This document shows, piece after piece, positions 32,691 through 41,058 of a stretch of 64,000 nucleotides of DNA. How positions within the stretch are numbered: the stretch's first letter is position 1; every line of letters starts with the position of its first letter. This stretch comes from Comamonadaceae bacterium (lineage in GTDB: Bacteria; Pseudomonadota; Gammaproteobacteria; Burkholderiales; Burkholderiaceae_C), in contig JAIXOM010000059.1 in NCBI GenBank assembly GCA_027486755.1, positions 186,001-250,000 on the forward strand. Reading direction: 5' to 3'. The notes below the pieces were generated by a model. The model was not told the DNA's origin. It did not search any database and saw only the letters and a list, made by a program, of their open reading frames with translations. Made by a program: the position numbers and the translations under genes.

Positions 32691-33458
32691 TCAGGTGCGG
32701 GTGTGGGTCCAGCCACCATCGATGACCAGGGTCGAGCCGACCACATAATCGCCGCCCCGTGAGGCCAGGTAAACCACCGCTGCCTCAATGTCTTCGGTCT
32801 GTCCGATGCGCCCGGCCGGCACCTGACTGGCCATGGCCTGCTCATGGTCTCGGGCCAGCACATTCATGTCGGAGGCGAAGGCGCCCGGTGCGATGCAGTT
32901 GACCACGATGCGCTCACCGACGAGCGCCAGCGCCAGGCGCTTGGTCAGGTGGATCAAGCCGGCTTTGCTGGCCGTATACGGGAAGGTTTCCCAGGCGGTG
33001 GTCGACAGGCCATCGATGGAGGCGATGTTGATCACCTTGGCGCAGCGCTGTTTGGCGCTCTCGCGCAGCAGGGGCAGCATCGCCTGGGTCAAAAAAAATG
33101 GCGCCTTCATGTTCAGATCGACCACCTTGTCCCAGCCATTTTCGGGAAAGCGCTCAAAGGGCGCGCTCCAAGCTGCACCGGCGTTATTGACCAGGATGTC
33201 CAGCCTGCTTTCGCGGCCCGCCAGGGTCTGCGCCAGCGTGCGCGCGCCTTCGACGGTGGCGATGTCGGCCGGCAGCGCATGGCAGGGCCCGAGGCTGGAG
33301 AGCTCGCGGGCGGTGGTCTCGCAGTCTTTTGCCTTGCGTGAGCAGATGTAGACGGTAGCACCATGCTTGAGCAGGCCACCGGCCATCATGCGGCCGATGC
33401 CGCGCGAGCCGCCGGTCACCAGGGCGATGCGGCCTTCGAGAGAGAAAACCTGTGTCAT
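32691..33458 (-). CDS. Short-chain dehydrogenase/reductase
   Basis: 255 residues. TGGSRGIG binds the cofactor near residue 16, NNAGAAW is present, and the active site is SIDGLS with YTASK near 163. The closing VVGSTLVIDGGW is typical. This is a complete classical SDR, close in pattern to RhlG or gluconate-5-dehydrogenase-like 3-oxoacyl reductases. ATG at 33458 is preferred over TTG at 33461. It is the last gene of the acyl-CoA operon, three bases after the IclR gene, and could act as 3-hydroxyacyl-CoA dehydrogenase after the enoyl-CoA hydratase. Confidence 0.9.
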   Translation of the reverse strand: MTQVFSLEGRIALVTGGSRGIGRMMAGGLLKHGATVYICSRKAKDCETTARELSSLGPCHALPADIATVEGARTLAQTLAGRESRLDILVNNAGAAWSAPFERFPENGWDKVVDLNMKAPFFLTQAMLPLLRESAKQRCAKVINIASIDGLSTTAWETFPYTASKAGLIHLTKRLALALVGERIVVNCIAPGAFASDMNVLARDHEQAMASQVPAGRIGQTEDIEAAVVYLASRGGDYVVGSTLVIDGGWTHTRT

Positions 33459-33461
33459 CAA

Positions 33462-34271
33462 TTAGGGTGCGGGTGGCCAGGGTCCGAGCCAGCCCAGGCT
33501 GTTGGAAATTTCTTCAGCGGTGTTGCGCACTAGGCGGGCTATGGCGCCGAGCTGCGGTGCCATGCGCACGGTGGGCCCGCCGGCACTGACCGCCGCCATC
33601 ACCCGTCCGTGGGCGTTGAAGATGGGCGCTGCCACCGACATCACCTGTGCGACGGTGCCGCTGTCGGTGGTGCTGACCTGCTCGCGCCTGACCTTGGCCA
33701 GCGCGCTCAGCAGGCTGCGTCGTGAGCCTACTGTCTTGGATGTGATTTTTTCGAATTGCACCCGACTGAGGATGGCCTCCAGATCGGGCTTGGGTAAATA
33801 GGCCAGCATCGCATGTCCGGTGCCAGTGGCGTAGGCGGGCTTGAGCGAGTCGCTCTGCACGCTAAATCGCAGCCAGTTGCCCGACTCCACCACCGACAGG
33901 TAGCGGCAATGCAGGCCGTCATCGGTGAGCACGGCCAGAAAGCTGGTTTCGCCGGTGCGGCGGCTAAGATTTTGCAGCTGCTCATGTGCGCATTGCGGAA
34001 AACTGCTGCGCGCGCTTTCGGCCATCTGGGCGCCCAGCGCGATAGAGGGTGCGCCGAGCTTGTACAGCCCCTGATCGAGTACCAGGTGGCCGCCGGCCTG
34101 CAGGGTCTTGAGCATGACGAACAAGCTGGTCTTGGGCACCCTGAGTGTCTGGCACAGCTGGGTCAGAGTGCAGCCCTGCGGGTGCTGGGCCAGATGTCCC
34201 AGCACCTGCAGCACCCGGACAATGGCGCGCGGGCCGCTGTTGGAGCCGTCCAGGCCTTGCAGCTCAAACAT
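33462..34271 (-). CDS. IclR-family transcriptional regulator
   Basis: 269 residues. The winged helix-turn-helix spans about residues 15-75 (AIVRVLQVLGHLAQHPQGCTLTQL, then VPKTSLFVMLKTL). The effector domain follows, with YATGTGHAMLAYLP and VAAPIFNAHGRVMAAVSAGGP. It lies inside the acyl-CoA synthetase operon, 17 bases behind the Bug gene, so it would be made with the enzymes it probably controls. A candidate target is the region upstream of the synthetase gene, which has two TTCTGAATT repeats 21 bases apart. Confidence 0.9.
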   Translation of the reverse strand: MFELQGLDGSNSGPRAIVRVLQVLGHLAQHPQGCTLTQLCQTLRVPKTSLFVMLKTLQAGGHLVLDQGLYKLGAPSIALGAQMAESARSSFPQCAHEQLQNLSRRTGETSFLAVLTDDGLHCRYLSVVESGNWLRFSVQSDSLKPAYATGTGHAMLAYLPKPDLEAILSRVQFEKITSKTVGSRRSLLSALAKVRREQVSTTDSGTVAQVMSVAAPIFNAHGRVMAAVSAGGPTVRMAPQLGAIARLVRNTAEEISNSLGWLGPWPPAP

Positions 34272-34288
34272 GGGCGGGGTTCAACGCA

Positions 34289-35263
34289 TTATTCAGGCTG
34301 GATTCCGGCCAGCGCGAGGTTGCGGCCCCAGATGTCCAGCTGCCGCTTGACCAGCTCGGTAAAGGCCGGCGTGTCCGAGGGAGTCGGCTCTGCGCCCAGG
34401 GCGGTGATGCGCTCGCGCACCTCGGGCTTGGCCAGGCTGCGCGTCAGCGCGGTCGAGACCTTGCTGACCACCTCCTTGGGCAGCCCGGCCGGGCCGAACA
34501 TGCCGGTCCAGGCGGCCAGGTCGAAGTCCTTCAGGCCCAGGGCTTCTTCCACGGTGGGCAACTCGGGCGCCAGGGCCGAGCGCTTGGCCGAGGTCACGGC
34601 CAGGGCGCGCAGGCGGCCCGATTGCAGGTGCGGCCGCGCCGATGCCAGATCGACCACCAGGAATTGAACCAGACCGGCCACCACATCATTGAGGGCGGGC
34701 GGACTGCTCTTGTAGGGCACGCCCACTGCGCCGAGCTGCTTGAGTCGGTTGATGGCCTCGCAGGGGATTTGCACCGTCGGCGTTCCGTAGGCGTAGGACA
34801 TCTTGCCTCGGTTGTTCTGTGAATACGTCACCAGCTCCTGCGCGGTGCGGATCGGCAGGCTCGCATTGACCGCCAAAATAAAGGGGAAGTAGGCCACCCC
34901 GCCTATGGGCGTGAAGTCGGCGATCGGGTCGTAGGGCAGCTTCTTGAACAGGTGGGGGTTGACCGAATGCGTGGTGTTGGAGGTCAGCATCAGGGTGTAG
35001 CCGTCGGGTGCAGATTTGGCCACCGCGGTGGCGGCGATCTGCGCCGAGGCGCCGGGCCGGTTGTCTACCACGAAGGGCTGCCCCAGAGTCTGCCGCAATT
35101 CCTCGGCTATCAGGCGGCTGATGATGTCGGTGCCGCTGCCTGGCCCGAAGCCGATGATGATTTTCACCGGGCTCTGTGGGTAAGGCGCCTGGGCCGTGGC
35201 CAGGCCTGAAAGTGTGCCTGCGCTCAGGCCGGTGATCCATTGATTGAATTGACGACGTTGCAT
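34289..35263 (-). CDS. Bug/TctC-family binding protein
   Basis: 324 residues with a good GGAGG before the ATG. The leader MQRRQFNQWITGLSAGTLSGLATAQ has an RR pair and a moderate hydrophobic core, so Tat or Sec export. GFGPGSGTDIISRLIAEEL, VVDNRPGASAQI and APDGYTLML are the family marks. It lies between a CoA-transferase gene (65-base gap) and the IclR gene, and probably binds the acid activated by this operon. Confidence 0.9.
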   Translation of the reverse strand: MQRRQFNQWITGLSAGTLSGLATAQAPYPQSPVKIIIGFGPGSGTDIISRLIAEELRQTLGQPFVVDNRPGASAQIAATAVAKSAPDGYTLMLTSNTTHSVNPHLFKKLPYDPIADFTPIGGVAYFPFILAVNASLPIRTAQELVTYSQNNRGKMSYAYGTPTVQIPCEAINRLKQLGAVGVPYKSSPPALNDVVAGLVQFLVVDLASARPHLQSGRLRALAVTSAKRSALAPELPTVEEALGLKDFDLAAWTGMFGPAGLPKEVVSKVSTALTRSLAKPEVRERITALGAEPTPSDTPAFTELVKRQLDIWGRNLALAGIQPE

Positions 35264-35328
35264 GGTATTTCCTCCAGTGGGGGGTGGGTTGAATAGGGCG
35301 GTACAGTCATTCATCTCGTGATGGGCTT

Positions 35329-36537
35329 TCATGTGGCGCACAGCACCGCGCCGCTGGCCACCAGGGCGTTGCGGCGGCTCTCTTCATAGCCCAGATCCTG
35401 CAGCACCTGCAGGCTGTGCTCGCCCAGGCGGGGCGCGGGCCGCACCCAGGGCAGTGCCTGGCCGTCGACCAGCCAGGGCAGTCGGACCAGCGGCACGCCC
35501 TCGGACTCGATGAAGGTCTGGCGCTCTTGCGCCATCGGGCCGCGCGCGGTCTGCTCCAGGCCGCTGACCCGGGTGACCGGCACACCCGCCTGGGTAAAAC
35601 GGGCCACCCAGTTGTCGACGTCGTCGCTGGCCAGCCGCAGGCTGATCTCGGTCTCGAGTTCCTTGATATGGCGCGAGCGCAGCGCGACGGTCGCAAAGCG
35701 GGCATCGCTGGCCAGCTCGGGGGCTTGTAGTACCTTCACGACGGCCTCCCACAGTCGCTGGCTGGGCGCAGCCAGCATCAGCTCGCCGTCGCGGGTCGGG
35801 TAGCACTGGTAGGGCGCCGCAATCGGGTTGCCCGAGCCGGCCTTGGGCGGGCGCTGGCCGCTCATGCGCGCTGCGCTAGCCTGGTAGGGCACCACGCTGA
35901 AGGCGGTGTCGATGAGGGCGGTTTCCATGTGCTTGACCGCCTGACCCTGGCGACGCGCCATGATGGCGGCCAGGATGCCCATCGCGATCCATTGACCGGT
36001 GCCCAGATCGATCATCGATGGCGCGCAGCGGGTGGGCGGCATGCCCTCGTGGCCATTCATCTGCATGATGCCGGAATAGGCCTGCACCAGCGGGTCGTAG
36101 CCTGGCATGGCCTGGCCGGTGGGACCGGCGCCAAAGGCGCTGAGGTCGTAGTACAGCACCTGCGGATTGGCCCTGCGGGCGGCCTGCTCGCCGATGCCCA
36201 CCCGGTCGGCCACGCCCGGACGCATGCTCTGTAGCACCACATCGCAGTGCGCCATCACATCCAGAGCCACCTGCACAGCCTCGGGAATTTTGAGGTCGAG
36301 CGCTAGGCCGCGCTTGCCGGCGCTCATGTGCCGGTGGGTCAGGCTCAGGCCATCGACGATGGGCGGCCAGGCGCGCGCGTCGTCGCCCTTGGGCGCTTCG
36401 ATCTTAATCACATCCGCGCCCAGCTGGGCCAAGATCATGGTGGCAAATGGGCCGGCCATGTTGGAGCTGAAGTCGGCAATGCGCACGCCCTGGAGCGGGC
36501 GCAATGGGCCGATGTCAACGGGGCTGTCTTTGCTCAT
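35329..36537 (-). CDS. CaiB/BaiF CoA-transferase, second of a tandem pair
   Basis: 402 residues. RPLQGVRIADFSSNMAGPFATMILAQLGADVIKIEAPKGDDARAW starts the fold, and SMIDLGTGQWIAMG contains the likely catalytic Asp near residue 174. The close AGL-type C-terminal part (GEHSLQVLQDLGY) is intact. Its start overlaps the stop of the preceding CaiB gene by four bases. Tandem, unlike CaiB genes are known to make two-subunit CoA-transferases such as the one for benzylsuccinate; whether these two do so here is inference. Confidence 0.9.
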   Translation of the reverse strand: MSKDSPVDIGPLRPLQGVRIADFSSNMAGPFATMILAQLGADVIKIEAPKGDDARAWPPIVDGLSLTHRHMSAGKRGLALDLKIPEAVQVALDVMAHCDVVLQSMRPGVADRVGIGEQAARRANPQVLYYDLSAFGAGPTGQAMPGYDPLVQAYSGIMQMNGHEGMPPTRCAPSMIDLGTGQWIAMGILAAIMARRQGQAVKHMETALIDTAFSVVPYQASAARMSGQRPPKAGSGNPIAAPYQCYPTRDGELMLAAPSQRLWEAVVKVLQAPELASDARFATVALRSRHIKELETEISLRLASDDVDNWVARFTQAGVPVTRVSGLEQTARGPMAQERQTFIESEGVPLVRLPWLVDGQALPWVRPAPRLGEHSLQVLQDLGYEESRRNALVASGAVLCAT

Positions 36538-37766
36538 GAAAGTACTTTGTCCTCGCGCAATTTCTGCAGATCGGCCGGGCTGTAGCCCAGCGCGCTGACG
36601 ATGGTGTCTGTATCGGCGCCTATACCCGGCGGCGCGCCGGCTGGGCCTGCCGGCGTGGCGCTGAAGTCCACCGGAGTGGCCACGCCATTGGCCGGCGCGT
36701 CGGCGCCGCTGGCCGCAGCCGGCTCGGCAGCATCGGGGACATGCACAAAGGCACCGGCGGCAATGGCCTGCGGATCGACGATGACCTCATCAATGGACTG
36801 CACCGGCGCCCACCAGACATCCTGCGCGCGAAAGATCTCTGCCCATTCGGCGCGGCTGCGCTGGGCCAGGGCGGCATCGAGCTCGGCCACCAGGGCCGGC
36901 GCATTGCGCCTCCGGTCGCGCGGCGTCTTGAAGCGCTCGTCATCCATCAGCGCCGTCAGGCCCAGGGCCGAGGCGATCGCTGGCCAGTGACGCTCCGACT
37001 GCGCGCCGACCAGCCAGAACCATTTGCCGTCGCCGGCGCAGTACAGATTCATCAAGGGGTTCTGCGGCTTGGTGCGCGGCGGAGGCGAGGCCGCGCGGCC
37101 CAGCCCGATGCGCGAGGACACATCCATGCCTATGCTGTAGATGCCGGTGCGCAGCAAGGAGGTAGCTACCAGCTGACCCTGGCCGCTGCGTTCGCGGTGA
37201 AACAGGGCCGCGCAGATGCCCGAGACCAGCGACAGCGCGCTGACGTTGTCGCCCAGGCCGCCGGGCAGGATGGGCGGCTGCCCGCCCGCAGGCGTGGCCC
37301 GCTCAGCCAGTCCGCTGCGGCCGGAGAAGGCGGCCATGTCATAGCCCGGCGCGTCGCTGTCGGGTCCTTGCAGGCCGTAGGCGGTCAGGCTGGCATAGAT
37401 CAGGCGGTCGTAGCGGCTGCGCAGGCTGTCCGGATCCAGTCCGACGCGGGCCAGGAACTGCGGCCGCATGTTTGTGACGAAGACATCGGCGGTGGACAGC
37501 AGGCGCAGCATCAGCTCGCGCCCCTGCGCCTGATTGATATCGAGGGTCAGACTTTTTTTGCCGCGGTTGTAGAGCTCAAACGGCGGGCAGCGTGACTCTT
37601 TGGAGCCCGAGAGCGCAGCAAACAGGCTGCGCATCGGATCGCCGCCGGGCATCTCGACCTTGATCACCTCGGCGCCCCAGTCGGCGAGGATGCCGCCGGC
37701 CGCCGGGCCGGCCACCCACAGGCCCATCTCGACCACCCGCACCCCAGCCAGTGCACCGGGCGCCAT
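36534..37766 (-). CDS. CaiB/BaiF CoA-transferase, first of a tandem pair
   Basis: 410 residues from ATG at 37766 (MAPGALAGVRVVEMGLWV). The ATG shares its A with the TGA of the enoyl-CoA hydratase gene. GGLGDNVSALSLVSGI contains the likely catalytic Asp near residue 174. It differs from its neighbour throughout; FSGRSGLAERATP and a WFWLVGAQSERHW segment are distinct. Both keep the Asp, so either could be active alone. The operon order synthetase, hydratase, CaiB, CaiB suggests two routes of CoA activation, ligase and transferase. Confidence 0.9.
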   Translation of the reverse strand: MAPGALAGVRVVEMGLWVAGPAAGGILADWGAEVIKVEMPGGDPMRSLFAALSGSKESRCPPFELYNRGKKSLTLDINQAQGRELMLRLLSTADVFVTNMRPQFLARVGLDPDSLRSRYDRLIYASLTAYGLQGPDSDAPGYDMAAFSGRSGLAERATPAGGQPPILPGGLGDNVSALSLVSGICAALFHRERSGQGQLVATSLLRTGIYSIGMDVSSRIGLGRAASPPPRTKPQNPLMNLYCAGDGKWFWLVGAQSERHWPAIASALGLTALMDDERFKTPRDRRRNAPALVAELDAALAQRSRAEWAEIFRAQDVWWAPVQSIDEVIVDPQAIAAGAFVHVPDAAEPAAASGADAPANGVATPVDFSATPAGPAGAPPGIGADTDTIVSALGYSPADLQKLREDKVLS

Positions 37767-38581
37767 CAGTGGGTCCTCCGGCCGCGAAACACCGGAGCTC
37801 GTTTTTCCATGAAGGCGCGCGGGCCTTCCTTGGCATCGTCCATGGCCGCGTTTTCCTTGGTGCACTGGGTCTCGATGGCAAAGGCCTCTTCCAGCGGCAG
37901 GCCGCTGGTGCGAACCATGACCTCCTTGGTTTTTTCCAGCGCCACCGGCGCGCCTAGGCTGACCTGTCGGGCCAACTCCATCGCCTTGTCCAGCACCTGC
38001 TCGGGCGGCACCACCCAGTTGACCAGGCCCATGGTTTGGGCCCGCTCGGCCGACACCGGCTCGCCCAGCATCAGCAGTTCCATCGCATGGGCCCAGGGCA
38101 CTTGGCGCGGCATGCGCACCAGCGAGCCGCCGCTGGCAATCAGCCCGCGGCGCACCTCGGTGACGGCCAGTTTGGCCTGGCTGGACATGACCCTCAAGTC
38201 GGTGGCCAGCACCAGCTCGGCGCCGCCCGCATGGGCATGGCCGTTGATGGCCGCAATCACCGGCTTGAAGAAACGGGCGCCGCGCAGCAGGGCCCGGCCC
38301 AGCGCTTTTCGGTCGGCCGAGAATTTTTCTTCCCAGGGGCCGACCGGCGCACGGGTGCGCATCATCAAGGGGATGAGGCTGCCCATATCACCCCCGGCAG
38401 AAAACGCCTTGTCGCCGGCGCCTGTGATGACGATGGCCCGTACATCGTCGTCTTGCGCCACCTCGTCCCAGAAGGCGGCCAGCTTGACCACCATTTCGGG
38501 CGAGAAGGCATTGCGTTTTTCGGGCCGGTTGAGGGTGACCAGGGCCACCTCGCCGCGGCGTTCAACGATCAGGTCCGACAT
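37766..38581 (-). CDS. Enoyl-CoA hydratase/isomerase family protein
   Basis: 271 residues, crotonase fold. VALVTLNRPEKRNAFSPEM is the standard opening, GAGDKAFSAGGDMGSLIP gives the first oxyanion loop, and AAINGHAHAGGAELVLATDLRV the second; GLIASGGSLVRMPRQVP covers the usual catalytic Glu region, where I see Ser-Gly-Gly rather than an obvious Glu. The C-terminal FAIETQCTKENAAMDDAKEGPRAF is typical. It would hydrate or isomerise an enoyl-CoA made in this operon. The stop is fused to the next CaiB start. Confidence 0.9.
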   Translation of the reverse strand: MSDLIVERRGEVALVTLNRPEKRNAFSPEMVVKLAAFWDEVAQDDDVRAIVITGAGDKAFSAGGDMGSLIPLMMRTRAPVGPWEEKFSADRKALGRALLRGARFFKPVIAAINGHAHAGGAELVLATDLRVMSSQAKLAVTEVRRGLIASGGSLVRMPRQVPWAHAMELLMLGEPVSAERAQTMGLVNWVVPPEQVLDKAMELARQVSLGAPVALEKTKEVMVRTSGLPLEEAFAIETQCTKENAAMDDAKEGPRAFMEKRAPVFRGRRTH

Positions 38582-38614
38582 GGCTCTTGTCCCTGCTGCA
38601 TGGCTCTGTTGCTT

Positions 38615-40270
38615 TCAAGAAATTGCTAGAACGCGCTCTTGCGCCAGCCGGCGCAGGCCTGGGTAATCGGCCTTGCCGCTAGGGCCACGGCCAATGGTCT
38701 CGACCACGATCAGGTGGCGCGGCACCTTGTGGCCGGCCAGGCGGCCGTGTGCATGGTTGGTGATTTCATCAAGCGAGAGCATCTGGCCGGGCTGCAGCTC
38801 GACCACCGCGCTGACGCTCTCGCCAAAGCGCTCATGCGGCACTCCGACCACGACCGCGTCGCGCACCTGGGGCAGCAGCTTGATGCATTCCTCCACCTCC
38901 TCCGGGAAGACTTTTTCGCCGCCGGTGTTGATGCTCACCGAGCCGCGACCGAGCAGGGCGATCGAGCCGTCGGCCTCCAGCCGCGCGTAGTCGCCTGGGA
39001 TGGCATAGCGCACGCCGTCGATCACCGGAAAGGTGGCGGCGGTTTTTTCCGGATCGCCGTAATAGCCGAGCGGCACGTTGCCCCGCACCGCAATGCGGCC
39101 GATCTCGGGGCTGCCCGGCGGCAGGGGCCGGCCTTGCGCGTCGAGCACCACCGCATGCTTGCCGGGTTTGAACTGCGCGGCCTCGCCCCCGCGTTCGCGC
39201 GAGGAAATTGCCCGACCCATGCCGCTGGCTTCGCTGCTGTTGAGAAAGTCGACCAGCACTGCCGCCTTGGCATGCTGCAGCAGGCGCTGCTTGTTGGGCT
39301 GGCTCCACATCATGCCCGAGGAGGAGACGGCCTTGAGGCTGGCCAGCTTCCAGCGCCCGGGCTCGGCATCGAGCGCATCGACCATGGGCCGGCAAAACGC
39401 GTCGCCGACGATGCACAGTTCGCTCACTTGGCGCTCGTCCACGGCGTCCAGCAGTTCGTCCATCTGCAGTTGGCGGTGGGTGAGCGTGACCACCTTGCCA
39501 CCGCGGTTGAGCACCGTCGATGCGAACACAAAGGCGGTGCCGTGCATCAGTGGCGCGGCGGGCAGTCCTACCGGCAGTTGGGCGCTGTTGCTTACCCGCT
39601 GGCGTACCAGCTCCATGTCGGCCTCGGGTGGGTCTGCGGTGGTGTTGGAGGCCATGTACAGGTCATGCTGCTGCCACATCACCCCGCGCGGATGGCCGGT
39701 GGTGCCGCCGGTGTAGATCAGGATCAGGTCGTCGCCCGAGCGGTCCCAGGCGGTGTGCGGCGGCTCGGGCAGCGGCTGGGCTTGGGCCTGCCAGGGGCTG
39801 GCCCAGACCGGGCAGTCGGAGACCTCACCGACGCACAGCCAGGCGCGCACCTTCGTGCAGCGGGCTCGGATATCTTCAATCGTGTGGCGCAGCGCCGCGT
39901 CGAAGACCACCACCGCAGCGTCGGCGTTGTCCCACAGCGAGTGCAGCTCGTTTTGGGTGTAGCGGTAATTGGTGTTCACCGGCACCAGCGAGGCCTTCAG
40001 GCATGCAAAGGCGGCCTGCATGTATTCAGGCCCGTTGTACATATACAGAGCCACTTTGTCCTGATGCTGGCAGCCAGCGGCCAGCAGCCAGGCCGCCACA
40101 CCATTGGCGCCTTGGTCGAACTCGCCCCAGCTCTGGCTGCGCTGTCCATGCTGCTGTGCAATGGACTCGGGCTGCAGCATAGCAATCGTCTCCCAGACGT
40201 CGGCGAAATTCCAGCGCCGGGCTATGCCGGGGGCTGACGCTTTGGGTGTGGACAGAGCTGCAGCGAACAT
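38615..40270 (-). CDS. AMP-forming acyl-CoA synthetase
   Basis: 551 residues, ANL superfamily. The phosphate loop LIYTGGTTGHPRG is near residue 187, the later motifs GDYARLEADGSIALLGRGSVSINTGGEKVFPEEVE and PSGKADYP with the catalytic Lys are intact. It activates a carboxylic acid with ATP and CoA. The arrangement resembles FadD-type ligases acting on bulky acids such as steroid side-chain or ring-derived acids, but the substrate is not clear. It is the first gene of a seven-gene minus-strand operon that ends with the SDR at 32691. Confidence 0.92.
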   Translation of the reverse strand: MFAAALSTPKASAPGIARRWNFADVWETIAMLQPESIAQQHGQRSQSWGEFDQGANGVAAWLLAAGCQHQDKVALYMYNGPEYMQAAFACLKASLVPVNTNYRYTQNELHSLWDNADAAVVVFDAALRHTIEDIRARCTKVRAWLCVGEVSDCPVWASPWQAQAQPLPEPPHTAWDRSGDDLILIYTGGTTGHPRGVMWQQHDLYMASNTTADPPEADMELVRQRVSNSAQLPVGLPAAPLMHGTAFVFASTVLNRGGKVVTLTHRQLQMDELLDAVDERQVSELCIVGDAFCRPMVDALDAEPGRWKLASLKAVSSSGMMWSQPNKQRLLQHAKAAVLVDFLNSSEASGMGRAISSRERGGEAAQFKPGKHAVVLDAQGRPLPPGSPEIGRIAVRGNVPLGYYGDPEKTAATFPVIDGVRYAIPGDYARLEADGSIALLGRGSVSINTGGEKVFPEEVEECIKLLPQVRDAVVVGVPHERFGESVSAVVELQPGQMLSLDEITNHAHGRLAGHKVPRHLIVVETIGRGPSGKADYPGLRRLAQERVLAIS

Positions 40271-40278
40271 GGCCGGTA

Positions 40279-40308
40279 TTCTGAATTAGATCAAACGAGT
40301 TCTGAATT
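40279..40308 (-). promoter_or_regulatory. Two TTCTGAATT direct repeats, 21 bases apart
   Basis: TTCTGAATT occurs at 40279-40287 and again at 40300-40308, two helical turns apart and on the same face. They lie 9 to 38 bases before the acyl-CoA synthetase start, in an AT-rich stretch unlike the surroundings. This is a plausible operator, perhaps for the IclR protein of the operon. The gap 40271-40430 holds no gene that I can see. Confidence 0.4.
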
Positions 40309-40430
40309 CGGAATTTTTTCCTGTTGCCATTTTTCCTTTGATGCGCAGCGTAGATGGCGGATTTTCGGTCGAGACAGTTCCTCTTTCGGAACAAACAGAC
40401 GGAAAGAAATAATGGTCCGCCAGTCAGCAT

Positions 40431-41012
40431 CTGGCGCGCTTGCAGCGCTCGATCCCCGACGAGTTCGTACGGCGGCTGGTTGACTTCAGCAAGACCTTGC
40501 GTTTGGGCAATGGCCTGGATCCCGATGTTCAGCTGGGCCCGCTGATCTCGGGCAAGCAGCTCGACAAGGTGATGAACTATGTGAAGATCGGCGAGAAGGA
40601 AGGCGCCCAGTTGGCCGGCGGCGGGCAGCGCCTGGGTGGCGACCACGCCAAGGGTTATTTCATCGAGCCAACCGTTTTCAGCCAGGTCAACAACAGCATG
40701 ACGATTGCGCGCGAGGAGATCTTCGGCCCGGTGGTCTCGGTGATTCCTTTTGACGGCATCGACGACGCGCTCAAGATGGCCAATGACACACCCTACGGCC
40801 TGGGCAGCGCGGTCTGGACCGAGAATTTGTCGACCGCCCTGCGCATGACCGACGGCATCAAGGCGGGGACCGTTTGGGTCAACTGCTACGGCTTGCTCGA
40901 TCCCAGCATAGGCTTTGCCGGCTACAAGATGAGCGGCTACGGTAACAAGGGTGGCCCGCAGCATGTTGACGGCTTCCTCTACCAAAAAGTCGTCTACATC
41001 AAGAAGAGGTGA
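40431..41012 (+). pseudogene. Aldehyde dehydrogenase remnant (C-terminal 190 residues)
   Basis: The frame begins in the middle of an ALDH at LQRSIPDEFVRRLVDFS, just after the place of the catalytic Cys, and runs intact to YQKVVYIKKR. EEIFGPVVSVIPFD and YGLGSAVWTENLSTA are well kept. The NAD-binding half, the catalytic Glu and the catalytic Cys are missing, and nothing upstream encodes them. Only a TTG at 40440 could start it. It is a 5'-truncated gene, similar to phenylacetaldehyde or betaine-aldehyde-type ALDHs, and is not a copy of the ALDH at 21013. Confidence 0.85.
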
Positions 41013-41014
41013 AC

Positions 41015-41042
41015 GCAGGCGGCGCAGTGCAGCGCCGCCTGC
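41015..41042. terminator. Bidirectional hairpin between ALDH remnant and FAH gene
   Basis: GCAGGCGGCG and CGCCGCCTGC form a perfect 10-base-pair stem with an eight-base loop. It lies between convergent frames, two bases after the ALDH stop. There is no T-run. Confidence 0.55.
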
Positions 41043-41058
41043 GCTTGCGGGTCTGGCC

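Noticed and set aside
33459-33461. TTG at 33461 as start of the SDR gene
   Set aside because: An ATG follows directly at 33458 and the family starts there.
38639-40237. Long plus-strand open frame opposite the acyl-CoA synthetase gene
   Set aside because: It is the antisense shadow of a clear ANL-family gene in GC-rich DNA; its residues are Gly/Ala/Arg/His-rich and match no family.
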